From positions 434,001 to 498,000 of the forward strand of contig JAYEGL010000001.1 of assembly GCA_034659015.1 (NCBI GenBank): DNA of 64,000 bases, in the 5' to 3' direction. The notes under the pieces are model-generated. The model had not been told where the DNA came from and made no database searches. It was given only the letters and a program-made list of their open reading frames with translations. Positions 16,396 to 25,051 of the stretch are shown here, piece by piece. Source of the DNA: Maricaulis sp034659015. Its GTDB lineage: Bacteria; Pseudomonadota; Alphaproteobacteria; Caulobacterales; Maricaulaceae. The translations under genes were made by a program, and so were the position numbers. The number at the start of each line of letters is the position of its first letter. Position 1 is the stretch's first letter.

Positions 16396-16809
16396 ATGAT
16401 GTTTTCTGCACTGACACTTGCCGCGGCCCTGGGCGCGGCCGCATCGGACGAGGCCAGCCTGACCGTCCAGGTGGAGGGCCTGGAAACGCCGCAGGGGGCT
16501 GTGATGATGGCGCTCTTCGATGCGCCGGACGCCTGGGATGGCGGCGAAGCGGTGGCCGGACAGCGTGTCGCCGTCGACGGTGAGAGCGTGACGATCGAGT
16601 TCGGCGCATTGCCGGCGGGCGAGTATGCCATCCGCATGTTCCACGATGTCGATGGTGACGGCGAGCTGGACATGAACCTGATGGGCATTCCCAGCGAACC
16701 CTTCGGCTTTTCCAACAATGCGCGCGGCCGGTTCGGCCCGGCGAGCTGGGAGGATGCGGTCTTCACCCTCGCCCCGGGCGAGAACACGCACGCGCTGGAT
16801 CTGCGCTGA
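16396..16809 (+). CDS. DUF2141 exported protein
   Basis: The 137-residue product has a short signal peptide (MMFSALTLAAALGAAAS) and a beta-sandwich domain. SLTVQVEGLETPQGAVMMALF, EFGALPAGEYAIRMFHD and DVDGDGELDMNLMGIPSEPFGFSNN are typical of DUF2141. The DVDGDGELD segment looks like a calcium-binding loop. GGGAGAAA precedes the ATG. The carotenoid-oxygenase-like gene starts 8 nt downstream. DUF2141 genes often neighbour such enzymes, but the functional link is not established. Confidence 0.85.
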   Translation: MMFSALTLAAALGAAASDEASLTVQVEGLETPQGAVMMALFDAPDAWDGGEAVAGQRVAVDGESVTIEFGALPAGEYAIRMFHDVDGDGELDMNLMGIPSEPFGFSNNARGRFGPASWEDAVFTLAPGENTHALDLR

Positions 16810-16817
16810 GGGAGGCG

Positions 16818-18341
16818 ATGATGGGACTGGAACCGAACCGCAGGCATATGCTGACCCTGCTGGCCGCCGCCGGCGGCGCCGCCAGCCTCCCGGGCCTCGC
16901 CTTCGCCCGCGAAAGCGCCGACCCGGTTTACACCGCCTTCGAGGCGGCGCGAGAACGCGATCCCTGGACGCTGGGTTTCGCGGATGCGCCGGCGGAGGGG
17001 TTCGATACCGTCGCCCGGCGTCTGCATGGCCGTCTTCCCGACGGCTTGTCCGGTGTCCTGCATCGCAACGGGCCGGCCCGATTCAGTCGCGACGAATGGC
17101 GCTACCGGCACTGGTTCGACGGAGACGGCCTGGTGCATGGCTGGCGCCTGACGCCCGGCGAGGACGTCACGCACCATGCGCGCTTCGTGCAGACGCCCAA
17201 ATGGCGGGCGGAGGAGGCGGCGGGCCGTTTCCTCATGCCGACCTTCGGCTCCAACCCGCCCAACAGCCAGGGCATGCGCGGACCGGACGACATGAATGCG
17301 GCCAACACGTCTGTGATCGTGATCAATGGCGAGTTGATGGCTCTGTGGGAGGGCGGTTCGGCCTGGCAGCTCGATGCCGACACGCTGGAAAGCCGTGGTC
17401 CGCGCAATTGGGGCGAGGGGCTGGGCGGCCTGCCTTTCTCCGCGCACCCCAAGGTCGATCCAGACGGCACGGTGTGGAATTTCGGCCAGGCGCCGGCCCA
17501 GGACGCCCTGGTCCTCTGGCAGATCGGCGCGGACGGGCAATTGCGCCGGGCCGAGATGGTGGGCGATGTGCCCGGCGGCATGATCCACGATTTCGCCGTG
17601 ACCGAGCGCTCGCTCGTCTTCCTCGTCGGCAATCTGCGCTGGCAGACGCCGCGCCTGCCCTATCTGGACAGTTTCCGCTGGGATGACAGCCGGGCGATGC
17701 GGGTGATCGCGATCGACAAGGCCGACTGGTCGCAGCGGCGCAGCTGGGACCTGCCGCCAGGCTTCCTCTTCCATGTCGGCGGTGCCTGGGAAGACCGTGA
17801 CGGAACGATCCATGTCGATGCGGCCCTGTCCGAGGATTCGCGCATGGCCACGGACGGTGCGCGCGACGTCATGCGGGGCACGCCGCGGCCGGAGAGCGAC
17901 GGGATCAGCCGCATGCGCAAGATCACGCTCTACCCTGGCGGCCGCTTCGAACAGGCGGAATTCACCGACTGTCTCGCCGAATTTCCCCAGGTCGACCCGC
18001 GTTTCATCGGCCTGCCGCGGCGCTATACTTGGCATGTCGGCTGGCAGCGCCAGCAATTGCGCGGCGCCACCCGGATCGTGCGGCGGGATCTGGTCTCGGG
18101 CGAGACCCGCGGTTTCGACTTCGGCGAGGATATCGCGGTGGAGGAACCGCTCTTCATTCCTGCGCATGCGGGGGCCACAGAAGGCGAGGGCTGGCTGGTC
18201 CACACCGCGCTCAACAAGCGCGAGCGGGCCACCGAGCTGCACATCTTCAACGCGGCGCATGTGGAGGACGGGCCGCAGGCGAGCTGGCGCCTGCCCTATG
18301 CCTGCCCCTTCGGTTTCCATGGCTGCTGGCGGCCGGTCTGA
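16818..18341 (+). CDS. Carotenoid cleavage oxygenase family protein
   Basis: The 507-residue protein matches the carotenoid/apocarotenoid oxygenase propeller fold: GVLHRNGPARF, YRHWFDGDGLVHGWRL, GGLPFSAHPKVDPDGTVWNF, MIHDFAVTERSLVFLV and the closing YACPFGFHGCW with the final metal-ligand His. Four conserved His would bind the ferrous ion. An N-terminal NRRHMLTLLAAAGG segment resembles a Tat signal, implying export. The substrate may be a carotenoid, stilbene or lignin-type phenylpropanoid. It is probably co-transcribed with the DUF2141 gene. Confidence 0.9.
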   Translation: MMGLEPNRRHMLTLLAAAGGAASLPGLAFARESADPVYTAFEAARERDPWTLGFADAPAEGFDTVARRLHGRLPDGLSGVLHRNGPARFSRDEWRYRHWFDGDGLVHGWRLTPGEDVTHHARFVQTPKWRAEEAAGRFLMPTFGSNPPNSQGMRGPDDMNAANTSVIVINGELMALWEGGSAWQLDADTLESRGPRNWGEGLGGLPFSAHPKVDPDGTVWNFGQAPAQDALVLWQIGADGQLRRAEMVGDVPGGMIHDFAVTERSLVFLVGNLRWQTPRLPYLDSFRWDDSRAMRVIAIDKADWSQRRSWDLPPGFLFHVGGAWEDRDGTIHVDAALSEDSRMATDGARDVMRGTPRPESDGISRMRKITLYPGGRFEQAEFTDCLAEFPQVDPRFIGLPRRYTWHVGWQRQQLRGATRIVRRDLVSGETRGFDFGEDIAVEEPLFIPAHAGATEGEGWLVHTALNKRERATELHIFNAAHVEDGPQASWRLPYACPFGFHGCWRPV

Positions 18342-18448
18342 GGTAGCGAAGCGCATCCGGCGGCCTGTTTTCGCGCCTCAGGCGCAGGCGATTGCCGCCA
18401 GCCGCCGGCTGCGGCATGGTCGCGGCCTCGTCATTCCCGGGGGTGAGA

Positions 18449-18877
18449 ATGGACGGTACGCACGGGGCCGCGAAACCCGAACGCTTCATGCCCGACTGGC
18501 TGGTCGGCGGTGTCATCCGGCTGGCTCTGGTTCCGGCGCTGTGGATGTGGGGGCGGGCCCATGCCGCGGCGTGGCCGGGCGTGCTGCCGGATGTCGTGCA
18601 CGCAGCCGAACTCTGGGCCGTACCCCTCATCGAGCCGGCCCGTCTGGCGCAAATTGCGGTCTGGGGTACGCAGGCCTGTGCCGGCCTGCTGCTCGCCGGC
18701 TTCCTGACGCGCCTGGTCGGGCTGGCCCTGCTGCTGGCATGCGGCGTCTACGGGCTCTGGATCGCGCCGCAGGCCTGGGGCGCGACCATCATTGTCGGCG
18801 CGCTGGCCTTCTACCTGTTTGCGCGCGGCGGCGGCGCGCTCTCCGTCGACGGGGCCATCGTGGCGACGACGCGCTGA
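18449..18877 (+). CDS. DoxX-like small membrane protein
   Basis: The likely start ATG 18449 follows GGGGGTGAG. The 142-residue product has four hydrophobic segments and ends with FARGGGALSVDGAI, close to the FxRGxGxxSLDxxI end typical of DoxX proteins. WLVGGVIRLALVPALWMWGR opens the first helix region. Family members have been linked to quinone or redox functions, but no activity is evident here. It follows the carotenoid-oxygenase-like gene by about 110 bp on the same strand. Confidence 0.65.
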   Translation: MDGTHGAAKPERFMPDWLVGGVIRLALVPALWMWGRAHAAAWPGVLPDVVHAAELWAVPLIEPARLAQIAVWGTQACAGLLLAGFLTRLVGLALLLACGVYGLWIAPQAWGATIIVGALAFYLFARGGGALSVDGAIVATTR

Positions 18878-19079
18878 ACGCCATACCGCCATCATAAGTT
18901 ATGCGCATTTTGACTGCGGTAATCTGCGGGAAACCGCGTGTCCGTTAGCAGTCGTTCGGTATTTGAATAAAAAGCCGGACGCCGCGTTTCGAATTTCGTG
19001 AAGCCTGCCCGACTAGAGTCGTCAGGTTCCATACCGCGTCTTCGAGCGGCGGATTTGTTGCAGTCACGAGCCCGTTGTC

Positions 19080-20480
19080 ATGAATGTCGAGACGATGAAA
19101 CGTCTGAAGGCCGCGCTCGCCGGGAGAGCCTCGGTCGATATCGGCCATTTCCAGTGGATCAACCTGGATATGGTGCGCGACGAGGCCGGCGAGCAGTGGG
19201 AAACGCTGCGCAAGAAAATCTATACCGCTGCGGCGCATTTCATCGAGAAGCGCCTCGGCGCCGACGACATCATGGTCCGCTGCCAGGGCGGCTTCATCAT
19301 CATTTTCGCCGATCAGACCGGCGAGGAGGCGAGCCGCCGGACCGAGGCAATATCCCTGGAGCTGAACCGCTTCTTTCTCGGCGACCGCATCCTGAAAAAG
19401 CTCGAAGTGTCTTCCCGGAGCCAGAGTGTCTCCATGGAGGAGCTGGCGCACATGGTCTCGCGCGGGGCATCCGCCGAGGACGCCGAGCGGGATGCGCCGC
19501 CCAAACCGGCGAGGCGCGACGAAAACCGCAAGGACGGCCGGGACGGCGTGGGGCGCTGGCGGGCGCTCGAGCACGAGCGGTCTGCGAAGGCCGGGGTGGC
19601 CCGGTTTGCCGCGAATGACCTCGTCGCCGAGACGCTGCTGGAAATCCCGCAAGCCGATCCGGCCGACTTCGCGGACATGGCGATCGAGTCGATCGGCGGC
19701 GATCCGGATCTCTTTGCCGATCTCGACAAGACCTGGGACGATATCGTCTTCCTGCCGTCCTGGGATGCGCGGTTCGGCTATATCACCACGAATTTCTGCA
19801 TGGCGCGCCGCCAATATCGCGGCCGGGCGCTGTTCGGGCGCAGCACGCTGCTGGGCAATGACTCGCCGGATCTGCACCGCCTGCTCGACCACACGGTCGC
19901 CATCGCCGCCCAGCGCGGCTTCCTGCGGCGCTATGCGGAGGGGGTGAAGTGCGCCATCGCCATCCCGGTCAATTACGACACCATCATCGGCGTGTCCGAC
20001 CGGATCCGCTATTTCTCCATTCTGCAATGCGTGCCCCAGAAAGTGCGCAAGTATTTCTATCTGCGCGTCGACAATATTCCGGAGGGTGCGCCGCAGGGGC
20101 AGATGGAGGAATTGTTCCGGGCAATGCGCTGTTTCGGCTCGAACATTCTCGCCAAGATTCCCGTGGGCACGGTGCATCTAAGCCGGTTCGAGAATTGCGG
20201 CATTTCGCTGTTCTCCACCGAACTTCCGCAGCCGGACAGCGATGGCGGTATTCGGGAAGGGACCCTGAAGAAGCTGACATCCCAGGCCGTGTCGATCGAC
20301 CGGTTCGGCGCGCGCGGCTGTCTCACCCGCGTTTCGACCTTCGACCAGCTCGAGGCCGCGCTCAATGCCGGTTTCCAGGTCTTCACCGGCAATGCGGTGG
20401 GCGAGCCCCTGACCAAACCCATGCCGCTTCAGCCCTGTCTGCTTGACGATCTGCGCCAGCGTGCCAGCGACGCGGCCTGA
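19080..20480 (+). CDS. Unknown two-domain protein, possibly degenerate GGDEF-EAL (copy 1)
   Basis: The 466-residue protein has an N-terminal domain (about 1-115) with VDIGHFQWINLD, HFIEKRLGADD and VRCQGGFIIIF at 67-75. The last aligns with the RxGGDEFxxxL strand of GGDEF domains but lacks the acidic DE pair. A charged linker follows (about 120-165). The C-terminal domain has WDDIVFLPSWDARFGY, IAAQRGFL, IPVNYDTI, DNIPEGAPQG and AKIPVGTVHLSRFENC, reminiscent of an EAL fold without its catalytic acids. The fold assignment is inference. It is a paralogue of the next gene, domain for domain. Confidence 0.6.
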   Translation: MNVETMKRLKAALAGRASVDIGHFQWINLDMVRDEAGEQWETLRKKIYTAAAHFIEKRLGADDIMVRCQGGFIIIFADQTGEEASRRTEAISLELNRFFLGDRILKKLEVSSRSQSVSMEELAHMVSRGASAEDAERDAPPKPARRDENRKDGRDGVGRWRALEHERSAKAGVARFAANDLVAETLLEIPQADPADFADMAIESIGGDPDLFADLDKTWDDIVFLPSWDARFGYITTNFCMARRQYRGRALFGRSTLLGNDSPDLHRLLDHTVAIAAQRGFLRRYAEGVKCAIAIPVNYDTIIGVSDRIRYFSILQCVPQKVRKYFYLRVDNIPEGAPQGQMEELFRAMRCFGSNILAKIPVGTVHLSRFENCGISLFSTELPQPDSDGGIREGTLKKLTSQAVSIDRFGARGCLTRVSTFDQLEAALNAGFQVFTGNAVGEPLTKPMPLQPCLLDDLRQRASDAA

Positions 20481-20583
20481 CTGGCTTGCGCTGCTACAGA
20501 TCAGGAATTGGCAACTTACGGATTCGCAAGACCTCGGCGCTAGACCGGGAGCGGGACGGTAATTGCCGGGAAGGCCGCGCCGA

Positions 20584-21882
20584 ATGTCGCCGGAACTGAC
20601 ACGCAAGCTCAAGACCGTACTTGCCGGCCGCAGCGCGGTGGATATGGGCCAGTTCCAGTTTCTCAACCTCGACCGCGTCCGCGAGGAGGCCGGAGAGGAG
20701 TGGCCGCACCTGCGCGAAAAAGTCTACGACGTCTCCGCACACTTCATCGAAAAGCGCATCGATGCCGGGGATGTGGCGATACGCTGCCGCGGCGGTTTCA
20801 TGATCGTCTTCGCGGCGGTCGATGCCGAGGCGGCTGCAGCCAAGGTCTCCGGCATCGCTGCCGAGCTGGAGCGCTTCTTCCTCGGCGACGGCCGCTTCGA
20901 CGCGCTCGAGCTCTCTTCCGAGGCGCGCAGCGTGACGACCGAGGAGTTGCTCGAGATCGTCGCCAGGGCCCAGGACGAGGACGGCGGCCGTCAGCCTGCC
21001 GCACCCGAGGACGAGACGGGGGACGCGGCCGAACTCCGGCCGCGCTGGGAAAGCGTCGACCGTCCGGACCGGGCGGCCGTGCGGCCGACCGCCCGGCATG
21101 ACCCGGGCCAGGACGGGGAGGTCTGGGACGAGATCGTCTTCCGCCCGTGCTGGGACGTCCGGCGTGGCGCCTTGACCTACTCCGTCTGCCTGCCGCGCCG
21201 GGTGGTGAACGGTTTCGTGTATTTCGGACGCGACGTCTTGATGGGGCGCGACGAGCCGGATCTTCACCGCCGGATGGATGTCGCCGTGGCGCGCGCCGCC
21301 CAGCGCGGCTTCCAGAAGGCGCGGGCCCGCACAGGGCCCTGTGTGATCGTCATTCCGGTCCACTACGCCACGCTCTCCACCCTGTCGCGGCGCATGGACT
21401 ATCTTGCTCTCCTGCAAGCCGTACCGGAGCCGGTGCGGCGCTTCTTCCATCTGCGGATCGACGGCGTGCCCTCCGGCGCACCGATCGGCGGGACCCAGGA
21501 AATCTTCCGCTCGATGAAGCCCTTCGGCGGTCAGATGCTGGTCAAACTGCCTTTCGGCGCGATCGATCTGCACCGGTTCGAGGGCTGCAATGTCGGGATT
21601 TTCGATGCCGACATTCCTGCCCGGGTCAACGAGGCCGGCCCCAGCGACGCCCAGCTCGCGGCGCTGACCGACTGGGTGGCCGGCGCCCACGCGATGAAGG
21701 CGGACACCGCGCTCGCGGAGGCTGACAATGCCGATTTCGCCCGGGTCGCGCTGGCTGCGGGCGTGCGCTATCTCTCGGGTCCGGGCGTGGCCGGGGATAT
21801 GCCCGAGCCGCTGTCGCCCCGGCCGCTGGCCCTGTCCGAAATCCTGGGTGGACGGGGCGCAGACAGCGCCGTATCCGGCTAG
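20584..21882 (+). CDS. Unknown two-domain protein, possibly degenerate GGDEF-EAL (copy 2)
   Basis: The 432-residue paralogue of the preceding gene keeps residue-level register in the N-terminal domain: AVDMGQFQFLNLD, HFIEKRIDAGD and IRCRGGFMIVF, with RCRGGF at 67-72 as in copy 1. It has a shorter acidic linker. The C-terminal domain repeats WDEIVFRPCWDVRRG, RAAQRGFQ, IPVHYATL, DGVPSGAPIG and VKLPFGAIDLHRFEGC, ending in GVRYLSGPGV. The ATG 20584 is chosen for the GGAAGG upstream. A TTG start at 20563 is the alternative. It lies 103 bp after copy 1 and before the sucC promoter. Confidence 0.6.
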   Translation: MSPELTRKLKTVLAGRSAVDMGQFQFLNLDRVREEAGEEWPHLREKVYDVSAHFIEKRIDAGDVAIRCRGGFMIVFAAVDAEAAAAKVSGIAAELERFFLGDGRFDALELSSEARSVTTEELLEIVARAQDEDGGRQPAAPEDETGDAAELRPRWESVDRPDRAAVRPTARHDPGQDGEVWDEIVFRPCWDVRRGALTYSVCLPRRVVNGFVYFGRDVLMGRDEPDLHRRMDVAVARAAQRGFQKARARTGPCVIVIPVHYATLSTLSRRMDYLALLQAVPEPVRRFFHLRIDGVPSGAPIGGTQEIFRSMKPFGGQMLVKLPFGAIDLHRFEGCNVGIFDADIPARVNEAGPSDAQLAALTDWVAGAHAMKADTALAEADNADFARVALAAGVRYLSGPGVAGDMPEPLSPRPLALSEILGGRGADSAVSG

Positions 21883-21906
21883 CTGGAATCGGTTCGGGTG
21901 AATGCG

Positions 21907-21934
21907 TTGCGCTCGGGCGGGCCAGTGTTATAAG
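21907..21934 (+). promoter_or_regulatory. Probable sucCD promoter
   Basis: TTGCGC (21907-21912) and TATAAG (21929-21934) are separated by 16 bp, 54 bp before the sucC start. Both hexamers are reasonable sigma-70-type matches. This would separate sucCD transcription from the upstream unknown genes. Confidence 0.55.
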
Positions 21935-21987
21935 GCAGGTCCTGTCTGGCCATTTCTTCGCTTTTATCCTCCCGCGAGGCCCCATCT

Positions 21988-23187
21988 ATGAATATTCACG
22001 AACATCAGGCGAAAGCTGTCCTGAAAACCTTCGGTGCGCCCGTTGCCGAAGGCGTTGCCATCTTCTCTGCCGACGAGGCCGCTGCGGCGGCCGACAAACT
22101 GCCCGGACCGCTCTGGGTGGTGAAATCCCAGATTCACGCCGGCGGGCGCGGCAAGGGCAAGTTCAAGGAACTCGGCCCCGACGCCAAGGGCGGCGTGCGC
22201 CTGGCCTTCTCCAAGGAGGAGGTCGTCGCCAACGCCAGGGAAATGCTGGGCAATACGCTGGTCACGCACCAGACGGGTCCGGAAGGCAAGCAGGTCAACC
22301 GCCTCTATATCGAGGACGGTGCGGACATCGAGAAGGAGCTCTACTGCTCGCTCCTGGTGAACCGCGAGACCGGCAAGGTGGCCTTCGTCGTCTCCACCGA
22401 GGGCGGCATGGACATCGAGCAGGTCGCCGAGGACACGCCGGAGAAGATCCACACGATCGACATCGATCCGGATTACGGCGTCACCCAGGGCGATGCGGTG
22501 CGGATCGCCGAGGCGCTGCATCTGCACGACGTCGCCCGCGACGACATGATGGAACTCGCCCCGACGCTCTACAAGGCCTTCACCGAGAAGGACATGAGCC
22601 TGCTGGAGATCAATCCGCTGATCGTCATGGAGAACGGCCATCTGCGCGTCCTCGACGCCAAGGTCTCTTTCGACGGCAATGCGCTTTTCCGTCACGAGGA
22701 CATCCAGGCGCTGCGCGACAAGTCCGAAGAGGACGAAAAGGAGATCGAGGCCTCCAAGCACGATCTCGCCTATGTGGCGCTGGACGGCAATATCGGCTGC
22801 ATGGTCAACGGCGCGGGCCTGGCCATGGCGACGATGGACATCATCAAGCTCTACGGCGCCGAGCCGGCGAACTTCCTCGATGTCGGAGGCGGCGCCTCCA
22901 AGGAGAAGGTCACCGCGGCCTTCAAGATCATCACGGCCGACCCGAACGTGAAGGGCATCCTGGTCAACATTTTCGGCGGCATCATGCGCTGCGACGTGAT
23001 CGCGGAAGGCGTGGTCGCCGCGGTCAAGGAAGTGGGCCTGCAGGTTCCGCTCGTGGTTCGCCTGGAAGGCACGAATGTCGAGAAGGGCAAGTCGATCATC
23101 AATGAGAGCGGGCTGAACGTCATCGCCGCCGACGATCTCGACGATGCTGCCCAGAAGATTGTCGCCGCCGTGAAGGAGGCCGAATAA
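21988..23187 (+). CDS. sucC: Succinyl-CoA synthetase, beta subunit (ADP/GDP-forming)
   Basis: The 399-residue ATP-grasp protein opens with MNIHEHQAKAVLKTFGAPV. Its nucleotide-binding part includes VVKSQIHAGGRGKGKFKEL. Near the C terminus it has NIFGGIMRCDVIAEG and PLVVRLEGTN, which contribute to the CoA and succinate interface. With SucD it makes ATP or GTP while converting succinyl-CoA to succinate. The length is normal. Its TAA overlaps the ATG of sucD by 1 nt, so the subunits are translated together. Confidence 0.97.
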   Translation: MNIHEHQAKAVLKTFGAPVAEGVAIFSADEAAAAADKLPGPLWVVKSQIHAGGRGKGKFKELGPDAKGGVRLAFSKEEVVANAREMLGNTLVTHQTGPEGKQVNRLYIEDGADIEKELYCSLLVNRETGKVAFVVSTEGGMDIEQVAEDTPEKIHTIDIDPDYGVTQGDAVRIAEALHLHDVARDDMMELAPTLYKAFTEKDMSLLEINPLIVMENGHLRVLDAKVSFDGNALFRHEDIQALRDKSEEDEKEIEASKHDLAYVALDGNIGCMVNGAGLAMATMDIIKLYGAEPANFLDVGGGASKEKVTAAFKIITADPNVKGILVNIFGGIMRCDVIAEGVVAAVKEVGLQVPLVVRLEGTNVEKGKSIINESGLNVIAADDLDDAAQKIVAAVKEAE

Positions 23188-24095
23188 TGTCGATCATCGT
23201 CGATAAGAACACCAAGGTCATCGTCCAGGGCCTGACCGGCAAGACGGGCACCTTCCACACCGAACAGGCGCTGGAATACTACGGCACCCAGATGGTCGCC
23301 GGCGTGCACCCGAAGAAGGGCGGCGAGACCTGGTCCTCCGGCCTGGAAAGCTCCGCCGAGCTGCCGATCTATGCCTCGGTTGCCGAAGCCAAGGACCGCA
23401 CCGGGGCCGACGCCTCCGTGATCTACGTGCCGCCGGCCGGCGCCGGCGCCGCAATCATCGAGGCGATCGATGCGGAAATCCCCTTCATCGTCTGCATCAC
23501 CGAGGGCATTCCGGTAATGGACATGGTCAAGGTCAAGGCGCGCCTGGACAAGTCCAACTCCATGCTGCTGGGCCCGAACTGCCCGGGCATCCTGACCCCG
23601 GAAGAGTGCAAGATCGGCATCATGCCGGGCCAGATCTTCAAGAAGGGCTCGGTCGGCGTGGTCTCGCGCTCGGGCACGCTGACCTATGAAGCCGTGTTCC
23701 AGACCTCCCAGGTCGGCCTCGGCCAGACCACGGCGGTCGGCATTGGCGGCGACCCGGTGAAGGGTACGGAATTCATCGACGTGCTGGAGAAATTCCTGGC
23801 CGACGACGCCACCGAGTCGATCATCATGATCGGCGAGATCGGCGGTTCTGCCGAGGAAGACGCCGCGCAATTCCTGGCCGACGAGGCCAAAAAGGGCCGC
23901 AAGAAGCCGACCGTCGGCTTCATCGCCGGCCGCACGGCGCCTCCGGGCCGCACGATGGGCCATGCCGGCGCCATCGTCTCCGGCGGCAAGGGCGGCGCGG
24001 AAGACAAGATCGCGGCCATGGAAGCGGCCGGCATCAAGGTCTCCCCGAGCCCGGCCCGTCTCGGCACGACGCTGGTGGAGCTGCTGAAGGGCTAG
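23187..24095 (+). CDS. sucD: Succinyl-CoA synthetase, alpha subunit
   Basis: The 302-residue alpha subunit binds CoA through its N-terminal Rossmann domain (VQGLTGKTGTFHTEQAL, YVPPAGAG, ITEGIPVMD). It carries the phosphorylated active-site His in TMGHAGAIVSGG. LLGPNCPGILTPEE is another hallmark. It is directly coupled to sucC and closed by a strong terminator, making sucCD a discrete two-gene transcript. Confidence 0.97.
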   Translation: MSIIVDKNTKVIVQGLTGKTGTFHTEQALEYYGTQMVAGVHPKKGGETWSSGLESSAELPIYASVAEAKDRTGADASVIYVPPAGAGAAIIEAIDAEIPFIVCITEGIPVMDMVKVKARLDKSNSMLLGPNCPGILTPEECKIGIMPGQIFKKGSVGVVSRSGTLTYEAVFQTSQVGLGQTTAVGIGGDPVKGTEFIDVLEKFLADDATESIIMIGEIGGSAEEDAAQFLADEAKKGRKKPTVGFIAGRTAPPGRTMGHAGAIVSGGKGGAEDKIAAMEAAGIKVSPSPARLGTTLVELLKG

Positions 24096-24121
24096 GCTCT
24101 TGCGGCATTGATGTGAAAAAG

Positions 24122-24155
24122 AGCCGCGCTCCGGTATCCGGGGCGCGGCTTTTTT
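24122..24155 (+). terminator. Rho-independent terminator after sucCD
   Basis: AGCCGCGC (24122-24129) pairs perfectly with GCGCGGCT (24143-24150), and six T (24150-24155) follow. An A-rich tract precedes the stem. It lies 26 bp after the sucD stop. Confidence 0.9.
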
Positions 24156-24233
24156 GTGCCGGGTTGGGCAGGCGTGACTCGGGTCACGCCGAAATCTGCC
24201 GGGGAGTGACACCGTCTTTTCCGGAGGGACGAG

Positions 24234-24722
24234 ATGGATACCGGCAAGGTGCTGCAGCGCCGTTTCGTGGTCGTGCCTGTCTGGGGACTTGTTGCCTCGG
24301 TCCTGGTGGCCGGTGTCTGGATGGTGCGCGGTTCGGCGGATAATGCCGGATCCGTCGTCCTGGTTGTCTATATGAGTTGCCTGCTCACCTTGGTTGCCGT
24401 GATCTTGCACTCAGACAAGCCCTGGTATGTTTTTCTGGTCTTTCTCATGCAGGCTGTCGCCAGTGTGGTGGCCTATGCCATGGTTTATGCCGGTGTCGGG
24501 CTGATCGACGACACCTCCACCATCGATGATGCATCCTCAGCCTTCTATTTCTCCCTGGTTACATGGACCACGCTCGGCTATGGCGACCTTCGGCCGCCGC
24601 TTCCGATACGTTTGATTGCCTCCTCACAGGCGATGTTGGGATACATATATCTGGGAATATTCGTCGGCTTGCTGATGAGCCGTATCGACCGGGCTAGCCC
24701 AAGAGGACCCAAAGGAGACTGA
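24234..24722 (+). CDS. Two-pore-helix type potassium channel (Ion_trans_2)
   Basis: The 162-residue membrane protein has two N-terminal helices (about 11-30 and 40-58), then a third outer helix (66-90). The pore loop with the K+ selectivity filter TTLGYGD is at 112-118, followed by an inner helix (129-149). The filter sequence is diagnostic. It lacks a cytoplasmic RCK/KTN domain, so gating signals are unclear. GGAGGGAC precedes the ATG. It lies between the sucCD terminator and the sucA region and is not metabolically connected to them. Its 3' end overlaps the small convergent gene at 24694. Confidence 0.88.
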   Translation: MDTGKVLQRRFVVVPVWGLVASVLVAGVWMVRGSADNAGSVVLVVYMSCLLTLVAVILHSDKPWYVFLVFLMQAVASVVAYAMVYAGVGLIDDTSTIDDASSAFYFSLVTWTTLGYGDLRPPLPIRLIASSQAMLGYIYLGIFVGLLMSRIDRASPRGPKGD

Positions 24723-24804
24723 CCAGGGGAGCCGTCGCACCGATCGCAAGCAGCCAGTTGGCGGCTCTTTCATTGTGTTCCTTGCGAGCGAAGATCTGCA
24801 GCAT
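24694..24804 (-). CDS. Possible 36-residue membrane peptide
   Basis: ATG 24804 is preceded by AAGGAG at good spacing. The product begins MLQIFARKEHNERAANW and ends with a hydrophobic stretch (LLAIGATAPLVSLLWVLLG), fitting one membrane helix with a basic, cytoplasm-facing start. The last 29 nt overlap the end of the channel gene on the other strand. The reading frame extends upstream to 24933, but that part has no ribosome site or conserved look. No family was recognised. Confidence 0.5.
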   Translation of the reverse strand: MLQIFARKEHNERAANWLLAIGATAPLVSLLWVLLG

Positions 24805-25051
24805 CGGGGTCTCCTTGCGAGCTTCAATATAGAGCGGAATATCGAGGTGCGCAAAGCGAACGCTTGCGGGGCTGCCGGGACATTTGTGCGGCGGGCGTCG
24901 GTCATGAGCGTTCTCGCCCGCCTCTGTCACCAACTTGTCAGCAGACCGGGGCTAAACGGTACTGTTGCGTGGACATCCGGCCTAGATGATTGCTTAACCG
25001 TCCTTGTGTAGCGACACATACAGACACACTCCTGACTCAGGCCTCCCCCTC

